Shown piece by piece: positions 1-7,434 of a stretch of DNA of 11,708 nucleotides. The notes beneath the pieces were generated by a model. That model was not told where the DNA came from. It was given only the letters and a program-made list of their open reading frames with translations, and ran no database searches. This stretch comes from an uncultured Oscillospiraceae bacterium (GTDB lineage Bacteria > Bacillota > Clostridia > Oscillospirales > Ruminococcaceae), in NCBI GenBank assembly GCA_900543295.1, contig UQQY01000054.1, positions 1-11,708 on the forward strand, given 5' to 3'. Each line of letters opens with the position of its first letter. The stretch's first letter is position 1. The position numbers were made by a program, and so were the translations under genes.

Positions 1-1681
1 CTTCCATGAGCTTTGCCACTGGAATACCGGTCCAGCGCTCAATGATGCGGGCGATTTCCTCATCGGTAACCTTATCGCGCAGAAGGGAATGACGGTTTAC
101 GGATTGTTCTGTTCTTTGTTCTTCCTCGGCAAGCTCCTTTTGCAGTTGCGGAAGCCGTCCGTATTTCAGCTCCGCCGCCTTGTTTAAATCATATTCCTGC
201 TGGGCGCGCTCAATCTGCGCATTTATCGACTCGATTTCGGCGCGCAGACTCTGCACCTTGCCAATGGAGGCCTTTTCATTTTCCCATTTTGCCTTCATCT
301 CGTTAAACTGGGCGCGCATCTCCGCGAGCTCCTTCTGAATCTCTGCAAGATGCTCTTTGGAAAGCGTGTCGTTCTCCTTTTGCAGGGCGGCTTCCTCAAT
401 CTCATGCTGAATGATGCGGCGCTGGATAACGTCCAGTTCCGTCGGCATGGAGTCGATTTCCGTACGGATCATCGCGCACGCCTCATCAATTAAGTCGATC
501 GCTTTATCGGGCAAAAATCGGTCGGAGATATAGCGGTTTGAGAGTGTCGCGGCCGCAATAATCGCCTGATCCTGAATTTTGACGCCATGATAAACCTCAT
601 AGCGCTCTTTCAGTCCGCGAAGGATTGCAATGGTATCCTCCACAGTAGGCTCGTCAACCTGTACCGGCTGGAAACGGCGTTCCAGCGCCGGATCCTTTTC
701 AATGTACTGACGGTATTCATCGAGTGTAGTCGCGCCGATGCAGTGCAGCTCGCCGCGCGCAAGCATCGGCTTTAACAGGTTGCCCGCGTCCATTGCGCCG
801 TCTGTTTTGCCTGCGCCGACAATGGTATGCAGCTCGTCAATGAAGAGAATGATCCTGCCCTCGGATTTCTTGACCTCGTTTAAGACAGCCTTCAGGCGCT
901 CCTCAAACTCGCCCCGGAATTTAGCGCCCGCAATCAGAGAGCCCATATCGAGCGAAAAAATCGTTTTATCCTGTAAGCTGTTCGGAACGTCGCCCCGCAC
1001 AATACGCTGAGCAAGTCCCTCGGCGATAGCGGTTTTGCCGACGCCCGGCTCGCCGATCAGAACCGGATTGTTTTTCGTTTTACGGGAAAGGATCCGGATT
1101 ACATTCCGAATTTCATCATCGCGGCCAATAACCGGATCGAGCTTCTGGCTGCGCGCCCGCTCAACTAAATCTGTGCCGTATTTCTTTAAAGCGTCGTATG
1201 TGCTTTCCGGCGAATCGGAGGTCACGCGCTGATTTCCCCGAATGGAGGAAAGTGTTTTAAGAAATATGTTTTTTTCAATATGATACCGCTCGAACAACCG
1301 CTTGACCGCATCGTTTGGATGATCGAGCATAGCCAGAAAGAGATGCTCGACGGAGACATACTCGTCCTTCATACTGTCGGCAATACGTTCCGACGCAGTG
1401 AGCATCCGGTCGAGCTCCTGCGAAACGTAAATTTTTCCTGCTTCACGGCCTGGACCGCTGACTGCGGGAAGCTGATCGCACAGCTTTTGTGTATCGTTTC
1501 GGAAAGCGTCCGCATCAATCTGCATAGAGGTCAGAAGCTGCGGAATCAATCCCTGATCCTGATTCAAAAGCGCAAGCAGGAGATGCTCCTCGTCCAAGCT
1601 CAAAGTCTGCCGCTCAATGGCAAGCTCCTGTGCGGACTGGATTGCTTCCAATGATTTTTGTGTGAATTTCTGAGCATTCAT
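1..1681 (-). CDS. clpB: ATP-dependent chaperone ClpB, N-terminal 560 residues (3' end outside window)
   Basis: ClpB is the Hsp100 disaggregase, a cytoplasmic hexameric AAA+ ATPase that pulls polypeptides out of aggregates together with DnaK. The reading frame starts MNAQKFTQKS and stays open to the left edge. Visible in order: the Clp N domain (about residues 1-150); the first ATPase domain with Walker A GEPGVGKT (210-217), Walker B FIDE ending at E283 and the arginine pair R335/R336 in LERRF; the coiled-coil middle domain (about 410-530), which separates ClpB from ClpA and ClpC; and the WTGIP linker (550-554) before the second ATPase domain. That domain and the C-terminus lie outside; family members are about 860 residues. 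Among the closely spaced ATGs, the one at 1681 is in frame and has an AGGCAGG Shine-Dalgarno about 7 bases upstream. A CIRCE operator upstream indicates HrcA heat-shock control. Confidence 0.98.
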   Translation of the reverse strand, partial: MNAQKFTQKSLEAIQSAQELAIERQTLSLDEEHLLLALLNQDQGLIPQLLTSMQIDADAFRNDTQKLCDQLPAVSGPGREAGKIYVSQELDRMLTASERIADSMKDEYVSVEHLFLAMLDHPNDAVKRLFERYHIEKNIFLKTLSSIRGNQRVTSDSPESTYDALKKYGTDLVERARSQKLDPVIGRDDEIRNVIRILSRKTKNNPVLIGEPGVGKTAIAEGLAQRIVRGDVPNSLQDKTIFSLDMGSLIAGAKFRGEFEERLKAVLNEVKKSEGRIILFIDELHTIVGAGKTDGAMDAGNLLKPMLARGELHCIGATTLDEYRQYIEKDPALERRFQPVQVDEPTVEDTIAILRGLKERYEVYHGVKIQDQAIIAAATLSNRYISDRFLPDKAIDLIDEACAMIRTEIDSMPTELDVIQRRIIQHEIEEAALQKENDTLSKEHLAEIQKELAEMRAQFNEMKAKWENEKASIGKVQSLRAEIESINAQIERAQQEYDLNKAAELKYGRLPQLQKELAEEEQRTEQSVNRHSLLRDKVTDEEIARIIERWTGIPVAKLME

Positions 1682-1782
1682 TTTTCATACCTGCCTTTCC
1701 AATATACCCTTCTCCTGAGTACATGCTTTATTCTATCCGCTTTTTATGATATAGCGTTGGCAAAAGTGTGAGCAAAGTGTTA

Positions 1783-1812
1783 ATTTTAGCACTCTAATCG
1801 TCAGAGTGCTAA
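1783..1812 (-). promoter_or_regulatory. Possible clpB promoter overlapping CIRCE
   Basis: On the minus strand the right end of the CIRCE palindrome reads TGCTAAAAT. This fits an extended -10 element (TG-N-TAAAAT, -10 hexamer at 1783-1788). A weak -35 candidate, TTAGCA, lies 18 bases upstream within the other CIRCE arm. This would put HrcA directly over RNA polymerase and give a clpB leader of about 95 bases. The -35 matches only 4 of 6 positions, and a poorer TATATC candidate lies nearer the gene, so the exact promoter is uncertain. Confidence 0.35.
1786..1812. promoter_or_regulatory. CIRCE operator (HrcA binding site)
   Basis: The sequence is TTAGCACTC, then nine bases (TAATCGTCA), then GAGTGCTAA. 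This is an exact match to the CIRCE consensus, with perfect arms and the canonical 9-base spacer. CIRCE is bound by the HrcA repressor, which is released on heat shock. The site lies about 105 bases upstream of the clpB start and about 60 bases upstream of the divergent exporter promoter, so clpB is the obvious target. No CtsR heptamer repeat was seen in the same region. Confidence 0.96.
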
Positions 1813-1871
1813 AATCAAGCCGGTATTTACCCCGCATTGAAAAAAAGAACAGGAACCAGATACGGTTAGGA

Positions 1872-1900
1872 TTGACTTCATTGCCCTGCATGAATAGAAT
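1872..1900 (+). promoter_or_regulatory. Sigma-A type promoter of the CDF exporter gene
   Basis: TTGACT (1872-1877) and TAGAAT (1895-1900) each match consensus at 5 of 6 positions and are separated by exactly 17 bases. Transcription would start near 1907, leaving a leader of about 130 bases before the exporter start codon. That is long enough to hold a regulatory structure. Confidence 0.7.
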
Positions 1901-1920
1901 AGATGGTAATGCTTCCATGC

Positions 1921-1996
1921 GAAGCGTCGTTCGGGTGGGCTTAGACAGCCGACGCCCTATATATTCTACCAGCCGTCTTCTTATCCAGCACGCTTC
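1921..1996 (+). promoter_or_regulatory. Structured 5' leader with competing stems upstream of the CDF exporter
   Basis: Two pairings in the leader share bases and exclude each other. GCGTCG (1924-1929) is complementary to CGACGC (1950-1955), and GAAGCGT (1921-1927) is complementary to ACGCTTC (1990-1996). A small GGCT/AGCC hairpin (1938-1941 with 1947-1950) can form inside the first. Such switching is typical of riboswitches and attenuators, and metal exporters are known targets of the manganese (yybP-ykoY) and nickel/cobalt riboswitches. I could not match the conserved core of either class by eye, and short complementarities arise by chance. Confidence 0.3.
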
Positions 1997-2038
1997 CTTA
2001 TAAAAGCAGGAGCAATTTCTCGGAGAGGGATAAAATAC

Positions 2039-3217
2039 ATGACAGATTTTCTTGTAAAGCTTTTTGTAAAAAATCATCAAGATACAGACAATACGGACGT
2101 CCGTACAAGCTACGGCGTACTCTCGAGCATTGTGGGAACCATATGCAACGTATTGCTTTTTACGGCAAAGCTGCTGATTGGTCTTTTTATGCACTCGCTC
2201 GCGATTATGGCGGATGCGTTCAACAATTTGTCGGACGCCGCCTCTTCGGTTATCAGCTTTGTCGGCGTAAAAATGGCGAATAAGCCGGCGGATAAGGAGC
2301 ACCCTTTTGGTCACGGACGGATCGAATATATTGCAGCTCTAATCGTATCGTTCCTGGTCATCGAGGTCGGCTTTACTTTTTTTAAAAGCTCTATTGAAAA
2401 AATTCGGAACCCGCAGGAAATCTCTTTTGAATGGATCCCGTTTTTATTTCTGGTGCTCTCGGTTGGCGTAAAGCTGTGGATGTCCCTTTTTAACCGAAAG
2501 CTCGGAAAGCGGATTCAATCAAAAGTCATGCTGGCAACCTCTGCGGATTCTCTGGGAGATGTTATTACCACCAGCGCGACAATTGTATCTATTTTGATCT
2601 GCCATTTTACTTCCGTCAATATAGACGCTTATGCGGGGCTTTTGGTCTCCTTAATTGTTATGTGGGCAGGCATAAGCATTGCCAAAGACACGCTCGAGCC
2701 GCTGATCGGTCAGGGCGCCGATCCGGATCTATACCGCAGAATCACAAAAGAGGTCAAGGCCTATGACGGGATTGTCGGGACACACGATCTCATTGTGCAC
2801 AACTACGGTCCCGGCAGAAGCATCGCCTCCATCCACGCTGAGGTACCAAGGGATGTGAATATCGAGGTGTCGCATGAAATCATCGATAAAATTGAGCGGG
2901 AGGTTGGTGCAAAGCTGAATATTCTGCTTGTTATCCATATGGATCCGGTGGAAACGCATGACGCCGAGGTCCTTGCAATGAAAGAAAAACTGAGCTGCAT
3001 CATCGCCGCATTGGATCCGGAGCTGGCGTTTCATGATTTTCGGGTTGTCAAGGGACAGGAGCGGATCAATCTGATTTTTGATCTGGAAATCCCGTTTTCT
3101 TACGGACAAAAGGAAAGCGAACGTGTTGCCGGTCAGATCCGGGCTTTAATGAAAGAAATCGATCCAAGATTCGAATGTGTGATTGATATGGAGAAAAGCT
3201 TTATCGCCGCTGAGTGA
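2039..3217 (+). CDS. Cation diffusion facilitator (CDF) family metal exporter, possibly Mn2+
   Basis: CDF proteins are proton-coupled dimers that export divalent metals across the cytoplasmic membrane. Six membrane segments are visible (about 28-50, 53-74, 97-115, 131-150, 171-190, 196-214). The metal site is readable as N62/D66 in helix 2 (NNLSD) and D170/D174 in helix 5 (DSLGD), with the family motif HPFGHGR at 88-94. Zinc exporters usually carry histidine in this site. An N-D/D-D set is more like MntE-type manganese exporters, so manganese is my inference. The protein has 392 residues against about 300 for typical members: a cytoplasmic dimerisation domain (about 220-308) is followed by a second, similar-looking module (about 328-390). 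An SD-like GGAGAGGGA (2022-2030) lies 8 bases before the ATG. A 98-base gap leads to the next gene, so cotranscription is possible. Confidence 0.94.
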   Translation: MTDFLVKLFVKNHQDTDNTDVRTSYGVLSSIVGTICNVLLFTAKLLIGLFMHSLAIMADAFNNLSDAASSVISFVGVKMANKPADKEHPFGHGRIEYIAALIVSFLVIEVGFTFFKSSIEKIRNPQEISFEWIPFLFLVLSVGVKLWMSLFNRKLGKRIQSKVMLATSADSLGDVITTSATIVSILICHFTSVNIDAYAGLLVSLIVMWAGISIAKDTLEPLIGQGADPDLYRRITKEVKAYDGIVGTHDLIVHNYGPGRSIASIHAEVPRDVNIEVSHEIIDKIEREVGAKLNILLVIHMDPVETHDAEVLAMKEKLSCIIAALDPELAFHDFRVVKGQERINLIFDLEIPFSYGQKESERVAGQIRALMKEIDPRFECVIDMEKSFIAAE

Positions 3218-3275
3218 GTAAGAGAAAACAGACGGTCTGCAAGCCGCCATATCACGCATGCCGCTCTAAAAAACA

Positions 3276-3297
3276 ATAAAGTGCTGTCCCGCTTTAT
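3276..3297 (+). other. Small hairpin in the CDF-YczE intergenic gap
   Basis: ATAAAGTG (3276-3283) can pair with CGCTTTAT (3290-3297) around a 6-base loop, with one G-T pair. There is no following T run, so it is not a terminator. It may be an mRNA processing or stability element between cotranscribed genes, or chance. No convincing promoter was seen in 3218-3315. Confidence 0.25.
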
Positions 3298-3315
3298 GTA
3301 GAAACGGAGAACTCT

Positions 3316-3951
3316 ATGAAAATTACCTGTTTTGCGCGGCCCCCTAAATTTTTAAATCGGATGATTATGATGCTGATCGGCGTTTTTGTACAGGGCGTCG
3401 GCCTGTCTTTACTGATTCAAATCAATCTGGGAACGGATCCATGGACCAGCTTTGTACTGGGCATCTCAAAGGAGCTGCCCTTTACATACGGCACCTGGCA
3501 GCTCGTCTGCGCCGCCGTGCTTTTTCTGTTTGTCATTTTTTCCGATCTGAGTAAAATCGGTTTCGGCACCATCGGCAACATGGTGTGCGTGGGATACATT
3601 GCAGATCTGTTTGGGTGGATCTGGGGAAAAATCTTTCCCGCTGGATTCTTCGACAGCCCGCTTGCCTGCTGGCTGGTTCTTTTACCCGCTCTTTTGATTT
3701 TTCTCTCCGGCGCATCCGCCTATCTGTGCGCCGATCTCGGCGGTTCGCCTTATGACGTGCTGCCCTTTATCATTGCTGACCGCTTAAAGCGGATTCCTTT
3801 TAAAACAGTGCGCATCGCCTGGGATACGGCGTTTCTTGTACTGGGTTTTTTTCTCGGCGGACCGATTGGAATCGTCACAATCCTGATTGCCTTTTTCTTA
3901 GGGCCTGCAATTTCCTGGTTTCAAAAGAAGCTGGAAGTCTTTTTGCGCTGA
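3316..3951 (+). CDS. YczE/YyaS-type integral membrane protein, function unknown
   Basis: This 211-residue hydrophobic protein has five or six membrane segments (about 15-35, 60-78, 84-103, 116-136, 165-181, 184-204). It shows the conserved pattern of the YczE/YyaS/YitT-like group in Firmicutes: LGTDPWTSF (38-46) after the first helix, GTW near 59-61, GFGTIGNM (82-89), and a GGSPYD motif (142-147) in the middle. The family's role is not established, although transport is often assumed from topology. A GGAGA ribosome binding site (3306-3310) sits 5 bases before the ATG. It follows the CDF exporter on the same strand and is closed by a strong terminator, so the two may form a short operon. Nothing in the sequence ties it to metals. 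Confidence 0.87.
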   Translation: MKITCFARPPKFLNRMIMMLIGVFVQGVGLSLLIQINLGTDPWTSFVLGISKELPFTYGTWQLVCAAVLFLFVIFSDLSKIGFGTIGNMVCVGYIADLFGWIWGKIFPAGFFDSPLACWLVLLPALLIFLSGASAYLCADLGGSPYDVLPFIIADRLKRIPFKTVRIAWDTAFLVLGFFLGGPIGIVTILIAFFLGPAISWFQKKLEVFLR

Positions 3952-3989
3952 TCTGTGTTTTGCGCAGAACGGACTGCTTCCTGTACAGT

Positions 3990-4023
3990 AAAAAAAGAGC
4001 CGCCATAAGGTGGTTCTTTTTTT
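3990..4023. terminator. Strong bidirectional intrinsic terminator
   Basis: A 15-base-pair stem (3990-4004 with 4009-4023, two G-T pairs) closes on an ATAA loop. It has seven A on the left and seven T on the right. It therefore works for the YczE-like gene on the plus strand and, read backwards, can also stop transcripts of the converging glycosidase gene. Confidence 0.9.
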
Positions 4024-4033
4024 GACACTCTAA

Positions 4034-4076
4034 ACAGGAACGGGCTATTCCTTTTTAAGAAATAGCCCGTTCCTGT
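4034..4076. terminator. Long perfect hairpin between the converging genes
   Basis: ACAGGAACGGGCTATT (4034-4049) pairs perfectly over 16 bases with 4061-4076 around an 11-base loop. It lies about 30 bases past the glycosidase stop codon. On the minus strand it is followed only by TTTAGAG, a weak U tract. It may act as a first-stage terminator or a 3' stability hairpin, with the 3990-4023 hairpin as backstop. Confidence 0.6.
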
Positions 4077-4107
4077 ATAAAAAGAGATTAAAGAAATGAA
4101 AGGATTA

Positions 4108-7100
4108 TTAGCTGTGCTTGTGCTTTCTTACAAAGAATACGCCGAACAGAGCGCCTGCCGCGATCATCATGACCATTGCTGCAAAGCCTATGTCATAATC
4201 GCCGGTATCCGGAGATTCAGAATCATTGCCGTCGGTCGTCTTCTCAACAAGACCGTTGATCGCACCCTCGAGCTTATCATATGCATTCCAAAGCTCTTCA
4301 GCAGTCTCTGCGTTTGCGAGCGCGTCTCTTGCGCCTGTAAGCGCTTCGTCCAACGCCTTGAGGCTCTCATCGGTATATTTTGTGCCGCGGTCCATGCCTT
4401 CGACCGTCTCAATCAGAGATTCGAGGGCTTCACGCGCTTCTTCATAATCCGGATCATAAAGCTCGCCACCCTCTCCCACAACAAGAGTCAGCTCCTCATA
4501 GTGATCAGCGTCATGCTTGCCTGATGCAAAGTCGCGAATGCGGACGCGATAAGTGGCATCCTCGTTCGTATCGATTTCATTCATGAAGGTGTTTCCGGCC
4601 TCCGGCTTGCTCAGTTTCAGGAACGAAGAATACACAACCTCGGAAACCGGGCACTCTGCGTCGATGTCATAGTTCGGATCGACGAACTCTGCTTCCTTGA
4701 GTGCTTCCGGAGAGATTCCGCGAACCGTCTCGTAGAAGCCAAGCAGCGATGCCGGATGATATGTGCCTTCCTGTTTCTCTAAGAAAATCTCAGACGGAAC
4801 CGCTTTTTCATAAAGGGCAGGCCGCTGATTTTCATAGGAAACGCCCGGGGTGTACATTGTATCCTGATAGCCGTACATCTCGAATTCCGTCATTTTTGCC
4901 GGAACGCCAGCACGCTCGTCAACAATAAAGCGATACCATGATGCTTTCACCGGTTTCTCCAACGTAATCGAAGTGGATGCGCCGGTATATCCGGTCACAA
5001 CGCTGACATCCTCCCAAGTCTGACCGTCGTTTGAAGCCTGAAGTCTGAAGCTCTTATAGCAAACGTTCGGATCGTCATTCGGAACAAAGAAGCTATAAGA
5101 AATGACTTCCTGTTCATGACCAAAATCAATGTCGAAGGAAGCTGCATCTTTTGTGATCCAAGAGCAGCGAAATGCATTGGAATGATCCCCGTCAAGCAAA
5201 TACCAGGTGCTTCCGAAACCATTTGCATTTACAATTTTCTGATTGAAGGCAACGTTCACTGCCTCAGAACCCAGAACACCGAAATCCGCCTGTCCTTCTG
5301 CGCGGGCAGCAACTGTGTTTGCAAATTCGCGTTCCGGCGTACCCTCAGACAGATCAAATTTTGCATTGGAAATATTCAGATACAGCAACTCTTCCAGTGC
5401 ATCCGCATCCTCGCAGACGATCTTCTCGAGCGTTGTGTCCGCAAGAGAAACAGCGCGCAGAGCGGTGCAGCCGCTCAGATTAATCTCACTGAGCTTGACG
5501 TTCAGGCTGAAGGTGCCTTCCGGAATGGAAACCAATTCGGTACAATCCGAAAGGTTGATGGATTTAAGGTTTTTGAGATAACGGATACCGGTGAGGCTCT
5601 TAACATTTGTGCCAGAGAGATCAAGCGTTTCGATCTCATCCACCCTGTCTGCGGTCTTAGCGGCCGCGAGAACAGCTTCGCGCAGAGCCGAATCTGGGAA
5701 AAATGTCTCATCGATCGCTGTGCAGGTCATGCCGTCTTTATGGAACGGAACTTTGACTGCCTTCGATTTGTTGCCGGCATAATCCTCCAGAACAACTTCC
5801 ATAACGCCGCTTACATCCGTGATGTATACGTTGCGCATATCGTCATAGCCGCGGATACCCTGGGTGTTTCCACTTCTGAATTTCACCGGCTCACCCTTGT
5901 AGTATGCGTAAATATAGTGCCAATCGTCCACACCAGGTGACGGGAAGGAAAGCAGATTGTTTTTAAAGGTCAAATCCCGGTCGTATTCATCGCAGTAGTA
6001 ATCCGGAAGTGTGCCAGCAATATCAGTAAAGCTGATGACATCGCCTGCTTTATCGAGCAGCGTAACGCGCAGGACATAACGGCTACCGTCTGCCATCGGA
6101 ACTTCAATTGCGGTGGTATTTACATCACCGGATACTGTTTTTGTGAAGCTGTATTCCGGTTTTTCCGGGAAGGAAACGCTGATTTCAGCTTTGTCGTATT
6201 CAACCGATGCATCGAACGATACGTCGAAGTAGCCTGGATTTTCGGTAATTGTGACGTTCTCTGCCACATTAGCGCCATTTACAGAAACAACTGCCGGTGC
6301 ACTCTCAATGCCGTCCTTACCGACTGCAGTTACCTGAATAGAAACCGTGCCGTTTGTGTTATAGAGATCTTTAATATAGTAGACGTCGTCATAAGTACCA
6401 CCGAGGTAAATCTTGCTGCCATCCTCGTATACTGCATAGACGTTGTATCTCTGTACCTCGTCATAATCAGCGAGATTCCAAGAGAGATAAACCTCATCCG
6501 TGGTGAAGAAATTGTCAACTTTCAGTCCCTGCGGCGCAGTCGGTGCTTTAACCGAGCCATCCGAAATGCGGATTTCGCCGATGTTCATCTGATAGTTCTG
6601 AATGGTGCCTTCGTTTGTATCAAATGCAAGTCCAAAACCTGCAAGCGTTCTGCCGACAAATGCCGAGAGATCAAGTGTTTTACTGACCCAGCCATTCGTC
6701 TGACGGTTTGCATTCGGAACGGTTACATATTCGATTGTTTCCGGCTGATCCTCAAAGATCAGACCAATGCGCATTTCACTGTCATCCGTTTTCGAGGTCT
6801 TGTTGTAAACCAAAGACAGCTCGGAATCTTTATTGATGGAAAGCTTTGTCTTGTACAGACGGATAAAGTTTTCTGCATCCAACGGACCTCTTACAACAAG
6901 CGAGCTGCCGCCATTGTAGCCGCCGACCTGTGTCAGATCAAACGCAGCATTGTATTTTGTGCCGTAATCGAAATCGACCTGAACGCGAGTGCCTTCCGTC
7001 TCGATCCACCACTGCCATGTCGGCAGGATGTCCTGAATGTTGATATTCGACCACTCATTATCATTCGAAACCGCACCGTTTAGAAAATACTGCATACCGT

Positions 7101-7434
7101 GACCGGTGTTGAAGTTTGTGTAAAAGTTAGAACCATTAATGACCGAACGCTCGGAAATAAACGCTGCAAGTCCTGGCCAAGCCTGCTGATCGCTGCCCTC
7201 GTTCGGAGTACCGCGATTCGGATTGTTTGCGGTCTGATACGGATCGGTGGTTGCGCTCAGGATTCCTGCGAGGATCTCCTCCGTTGTCATGGAAGCGGAG
7301 TCAAGTGTGCCTTTGCCGCGATCATAGGTCGGCATATCCGCCGAACCGGACCACCATCCGCGCTCACGGGCAAAGACATATTTCTGATAATTTGGATCAG
7401 CACGGCGGTTGTCTGCATAGGAATCGCGTCCCAT
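4108..7434 (-). CDS. GH85 endo-beta-N-acetylglucosaminidase, C-terminal part after a frameshift (sortase-anchored, multidomain)
   Basis: This is the downstream part of one interrupted gene. Coding-like sequence in this frame starts before the first ATG, at about 7497 (the frame is open from 7518). Numbered in the restored protein of about 1489 residues, it continues the GH85 domain with the family blocks FARERGWW and ERSVI...TNFNTGHG (about 400-495). There follow a beta-rich jelly-roll-like module (about 536-674), a fibronectin type III domain (about 679-767) and two Ig-like stretches (about 776-945). After these come leucine-rich repeats (about 975-1071, LDLSGTNVKSL and later turns), an F5/8 type C/CBM32-like domain (about 1101-1237) and a FIVAR-like helical domain (about 1376-1444). 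The end is a sortase signal: SPDTG (1455-1459), a hydrophobic helix and RKHKHS. SPDTG resembles the (S/P)PxTG signals of C. difficile class B sortase. The extra modules probably bind glycans or glycoproteins at the cell surface. Confidence 0.93.
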   Translation of the reverse strand: MGRDSYADNRRADPNYQKYVFARERGWWSGSADMPTYDRGKGTLDSASMTTEEILAGILSATTDPYQTANNPNRGTPNEGSDQQAWPGLAAFISERSVINGSNFYTNFNTGHGMQYFLNGAVSNDNEWSNINIQDILPTWQWWIETEGTRVQVDFDYGTKYNAAFDLTQVGGYNGGSSLVVRGPLDAENFIRLYKTKLSINKDSELSLVYNKTSKTDDSEMRIGLIFEDQPETIEYVTVPNANRQTNGWVSKTLDLSAFVGRTLAGFGLAFDTNEGTIQNYQMNIGEIRISDGSVKAPTAPQGLKVDNFFTTDEVYLSWNLADYDEVQRYNVYAVYEDGSKIYLGGTYDDVYYIKDLYNTNGTVSIQVTAVGKDGIESAPAVVSVNGANVAENVTITENPGYFDVSFDASVEYDKAEISVSFPEKPEYSFTKTVSGDVNTTAIEVPMADGSRYVLRVTLLDKAGDVISFTDIAGTLPDYYCDEYDRDLTFKNNLLSFPSPGVDDWHYIYAYYKGEPVKFRSGNTQGIRGYDDMRNVYITDVSGVMEVVLEDYAGNKSKAVKVPFHKDGMTCTAIDETFFPDSALREAVLAAAKTADRVDEIETLDLSGTNVKSLTGIRYLKNLKSINLSDCTELVSIPEGTFSLNVKLSEINLSGCTALRAVSLADTTLEKIVCEDADALEELLYLNISNAKFDLSEGTPEREFANTVAARAEGQADFGVLGSEAVNVAFNQKIVNANGFGSTWYLLDGDHSNAFRCSWITKDAASFDIDFGHEQEVISYSFFVPNDDPNVCYKSFRLQASNDGQTWEDVSVVTGYTGASTSITLEKPVKASWYRFIVDERAGVPAKMTEFEMYGYQDTMYTPGVSYENQRPALYEKAVPSEIFLEKQEGTYHPASLLGFYETVRGISPEALKEAEFVDPNYDIDAECPVSEVVYSSFLKLSKPEAGNTFMNEIDTNEDATYRVRIRDFASGKHDADHYEELTLVVGEGGELYDPDYEEAREALESLIETVEGMDRGTKYTDESLKALDEALTGARDALANAETAEELWNAYDKLEGAINGLVEKTTDGNDSESPDTGDYDIGFAAMVMMIAAGALFGVFFVRKHKHS

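Noticed and set aside
1682..1830. CtsR operator upstream of clpB
   Set aside because: No tandem GGTCAAA heptamers are present on either strand.
1907..2038. Manganese (yybP-ykoY) riboswitch upstream of the exporter
   Set aside because: The conserved GGGGAGUA-type element and the paired AGACC region were not found by eye, so only an unclassified structured leader is claimed.
1733..2314. 193-codon open frame on the minus strand overlapping the exporter start and the CIRCE region
   Set aside because: It crosses the CIRCE, the exporter promoter and the conserved CDF N-terminus; its residues (many Arg, Cys, Tyr) resemble no family.
3276..3297. Terminator after the CDF gene
   Set aside because: The 8-pair AT-rich stem has no following T run, so it was kept only as an uncertain hairpin.
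4096..4524. 142-codon open frame on the plus strand after the terminators
   Set aside because: It overlaps the sortase signal and FIVAR region on the other strand; no ribosome binding site or family resemblance.
5116..5940. 274-codon open frame on the plus strand
   Set aside because: It is antisense to the LRR and CBM32-like region of the glycosidase; Cys- and Ile-rich shadow sequence without family motifs.
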